A program made the translations under genes and the position numbers. Shown piece after piece: positions 63,692 to 64,000 of a stretch of DNA of 64,000 nt; the stretch's first letter is position 1, and every line of letters starts with the position of its first letter. The stretch lies in the NCBI RefSeq assembly GCF_022603395.1, contig NZ_JAIBKA010000002.1, forward strand, positions 434,001-498,000, given 5' to 3'. The DNA is from Desulfoferrobacter suflitae (lineage in GTDB: Bacteria; Desulfobacterota; Syntrophobacteria; Syntrophobacterales; Syntrophobacteraceae). A model generated the notes under the pieces. The model was not told where the DNA came from, ran no database searches, and worked only from the letters and a program-made list of their open reading frames with translations.

Positions 63692-64000
63692 TATTCCCGC
63701 TGCGACCGGCAGGCGCCTGGTAGCCATTGCCCGTTACTATCGTGATTTTTATGCAGAACTGCAACGCGGCGGCCACGAACTCTACCGCATGACCCAGCTT
63801 GGTGCCTGGGCGGCTTCTAGAGCGTCGCATGTTTATTTCTTTTTTAAATCCGTTGATCTCTCCTCCTGCAAACTGTTTCTTGATCTCGGAAGTGGAGACG
63901 GAATCGTCAGTTGCGTCGCCGCTCTGTTCACTCGGTCCATGGGAATCGAAATCGATGCGGATCTTTGTTGCATCGCTCGAAGGGCCTCACTTGATCTGGG
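63663..64000 (+). CDS. Class I SAM-dependent methyltransferase, 5' part only
   Basis: The first 112 codons are visible; the frame is open at the right edge. SAM motif I is FLDLGSGDGIVSCVAALF (about 72-89) followed by the acidic IEIDAD. The gene starts 29 bases inside the end of the beta-helix gene, which suggests co-translation. Substrate unknown. Confidence 0.7.
   Translation, partial: MVPIPLSVLNIPAATGRRLVAIARYYRDFYAELQRGGHELYRMTQLGAWAASRASHVYFFFKSVDLSSCKLFLDLGSGDGIVSCVAALFTRSMGIEIDADLCCIARRASLDL

Overview
The window reads as the chromosome of an anaerobic Desulfobacterota bacterium (former Deltaproteobacteria), probably a sulfate reducer or syntroph. The basis is a large corrinoid methyltransferase inventory of the type known from such organisms (MttB-family proteins, corrinoid proteins, methyltetrahydrofolate:corrinoid methyltransferases, a RACo-like activator), FeoAB iron uptake, a MucR regulator, and a full-length GlnS. 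This placement is inference from gene content. I saw no tRNA, rRNA, CRISPR array, insertion sequence or prophage.

Region 1 (1-23.2 kb) is the most distinctive part. Two minus-strand methyl-transfer clusters flank a plus-strand trkA-trkH potassium uptake pair. Cluster A (6316 down to 1) encodes a methyl-THF:corrinoid methyltransferase, a corrinoid protein, two MttB-family methyltransferases, a DUF1638 protein and a RACo-like corrinoid activator cut by the window edge. Cluster B (22626 down to 9619) encodes a stand-alone MetH-activation protein, an MttB homologue, a second methyl-THF:corrinoid methyltransferase, a divergent MttB homologue, a second corrinoid protein, a SAM-dependent methyltransferase, an intact class II asparagine synthetase, an asparagine synthetase paralogue that has lost its glutaminase cysteine, MetK and AhcY. 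A MarR regulator lies upstream. Cluster B therefore joins B12 methyl transfer, a complete SAM/SAH cycle and amide-forming enzymes. With Trk nearby and an MscS channel just beyond, I propose making or remodelling of a methylated, possibly amidated osmolyte. That is a hypothesis; demethylation of a methylated amine feeding the folate C1 pool is the conventional alternative.

Region 2 (23.6-42 kb) is mixed: a stand-alone LigD 3'-phosphoesterase; a tight L,D-transpeptidase / molybdopterin oxidoreductase / BON-MscS operon; MucR with an AT-rich upstream zone; a glutamine amidotransferase, GlnS, a four-S1-domain protein and a large RNase HII-like protein with an altered GRG motif; a solute-binding/GAF sensor kinase with its receiver; an M48 lipoprotein protease; and a FapA (DUF342) protein.

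Region 3 (42.4-64 kb) holds a BMP-type nucleoside-like ABC transporter, a secreted OB-fold-like protein, tRNA m1A58 methyltransferase TrmI, a sigma-54-driven PII-Amt pair with a clear terminator, a PAS kinase, an iron operon (feoA, feoB, Cys-rich FeoB partner) running by overlap into aroB, two unrecognised genes, then pcm, a TIGR00725 protein, a degenerate GGDEF protein, a CoA-binding protein, a left-handed beta-helix protein and a methyltransferase cut by the right edge.

Most start codons were set by Shine-Dalgarno spacing and family N-termini, so several genes are shorter than the longest open frame. Functional calls rest on motifs recognised by eye; no search was run.
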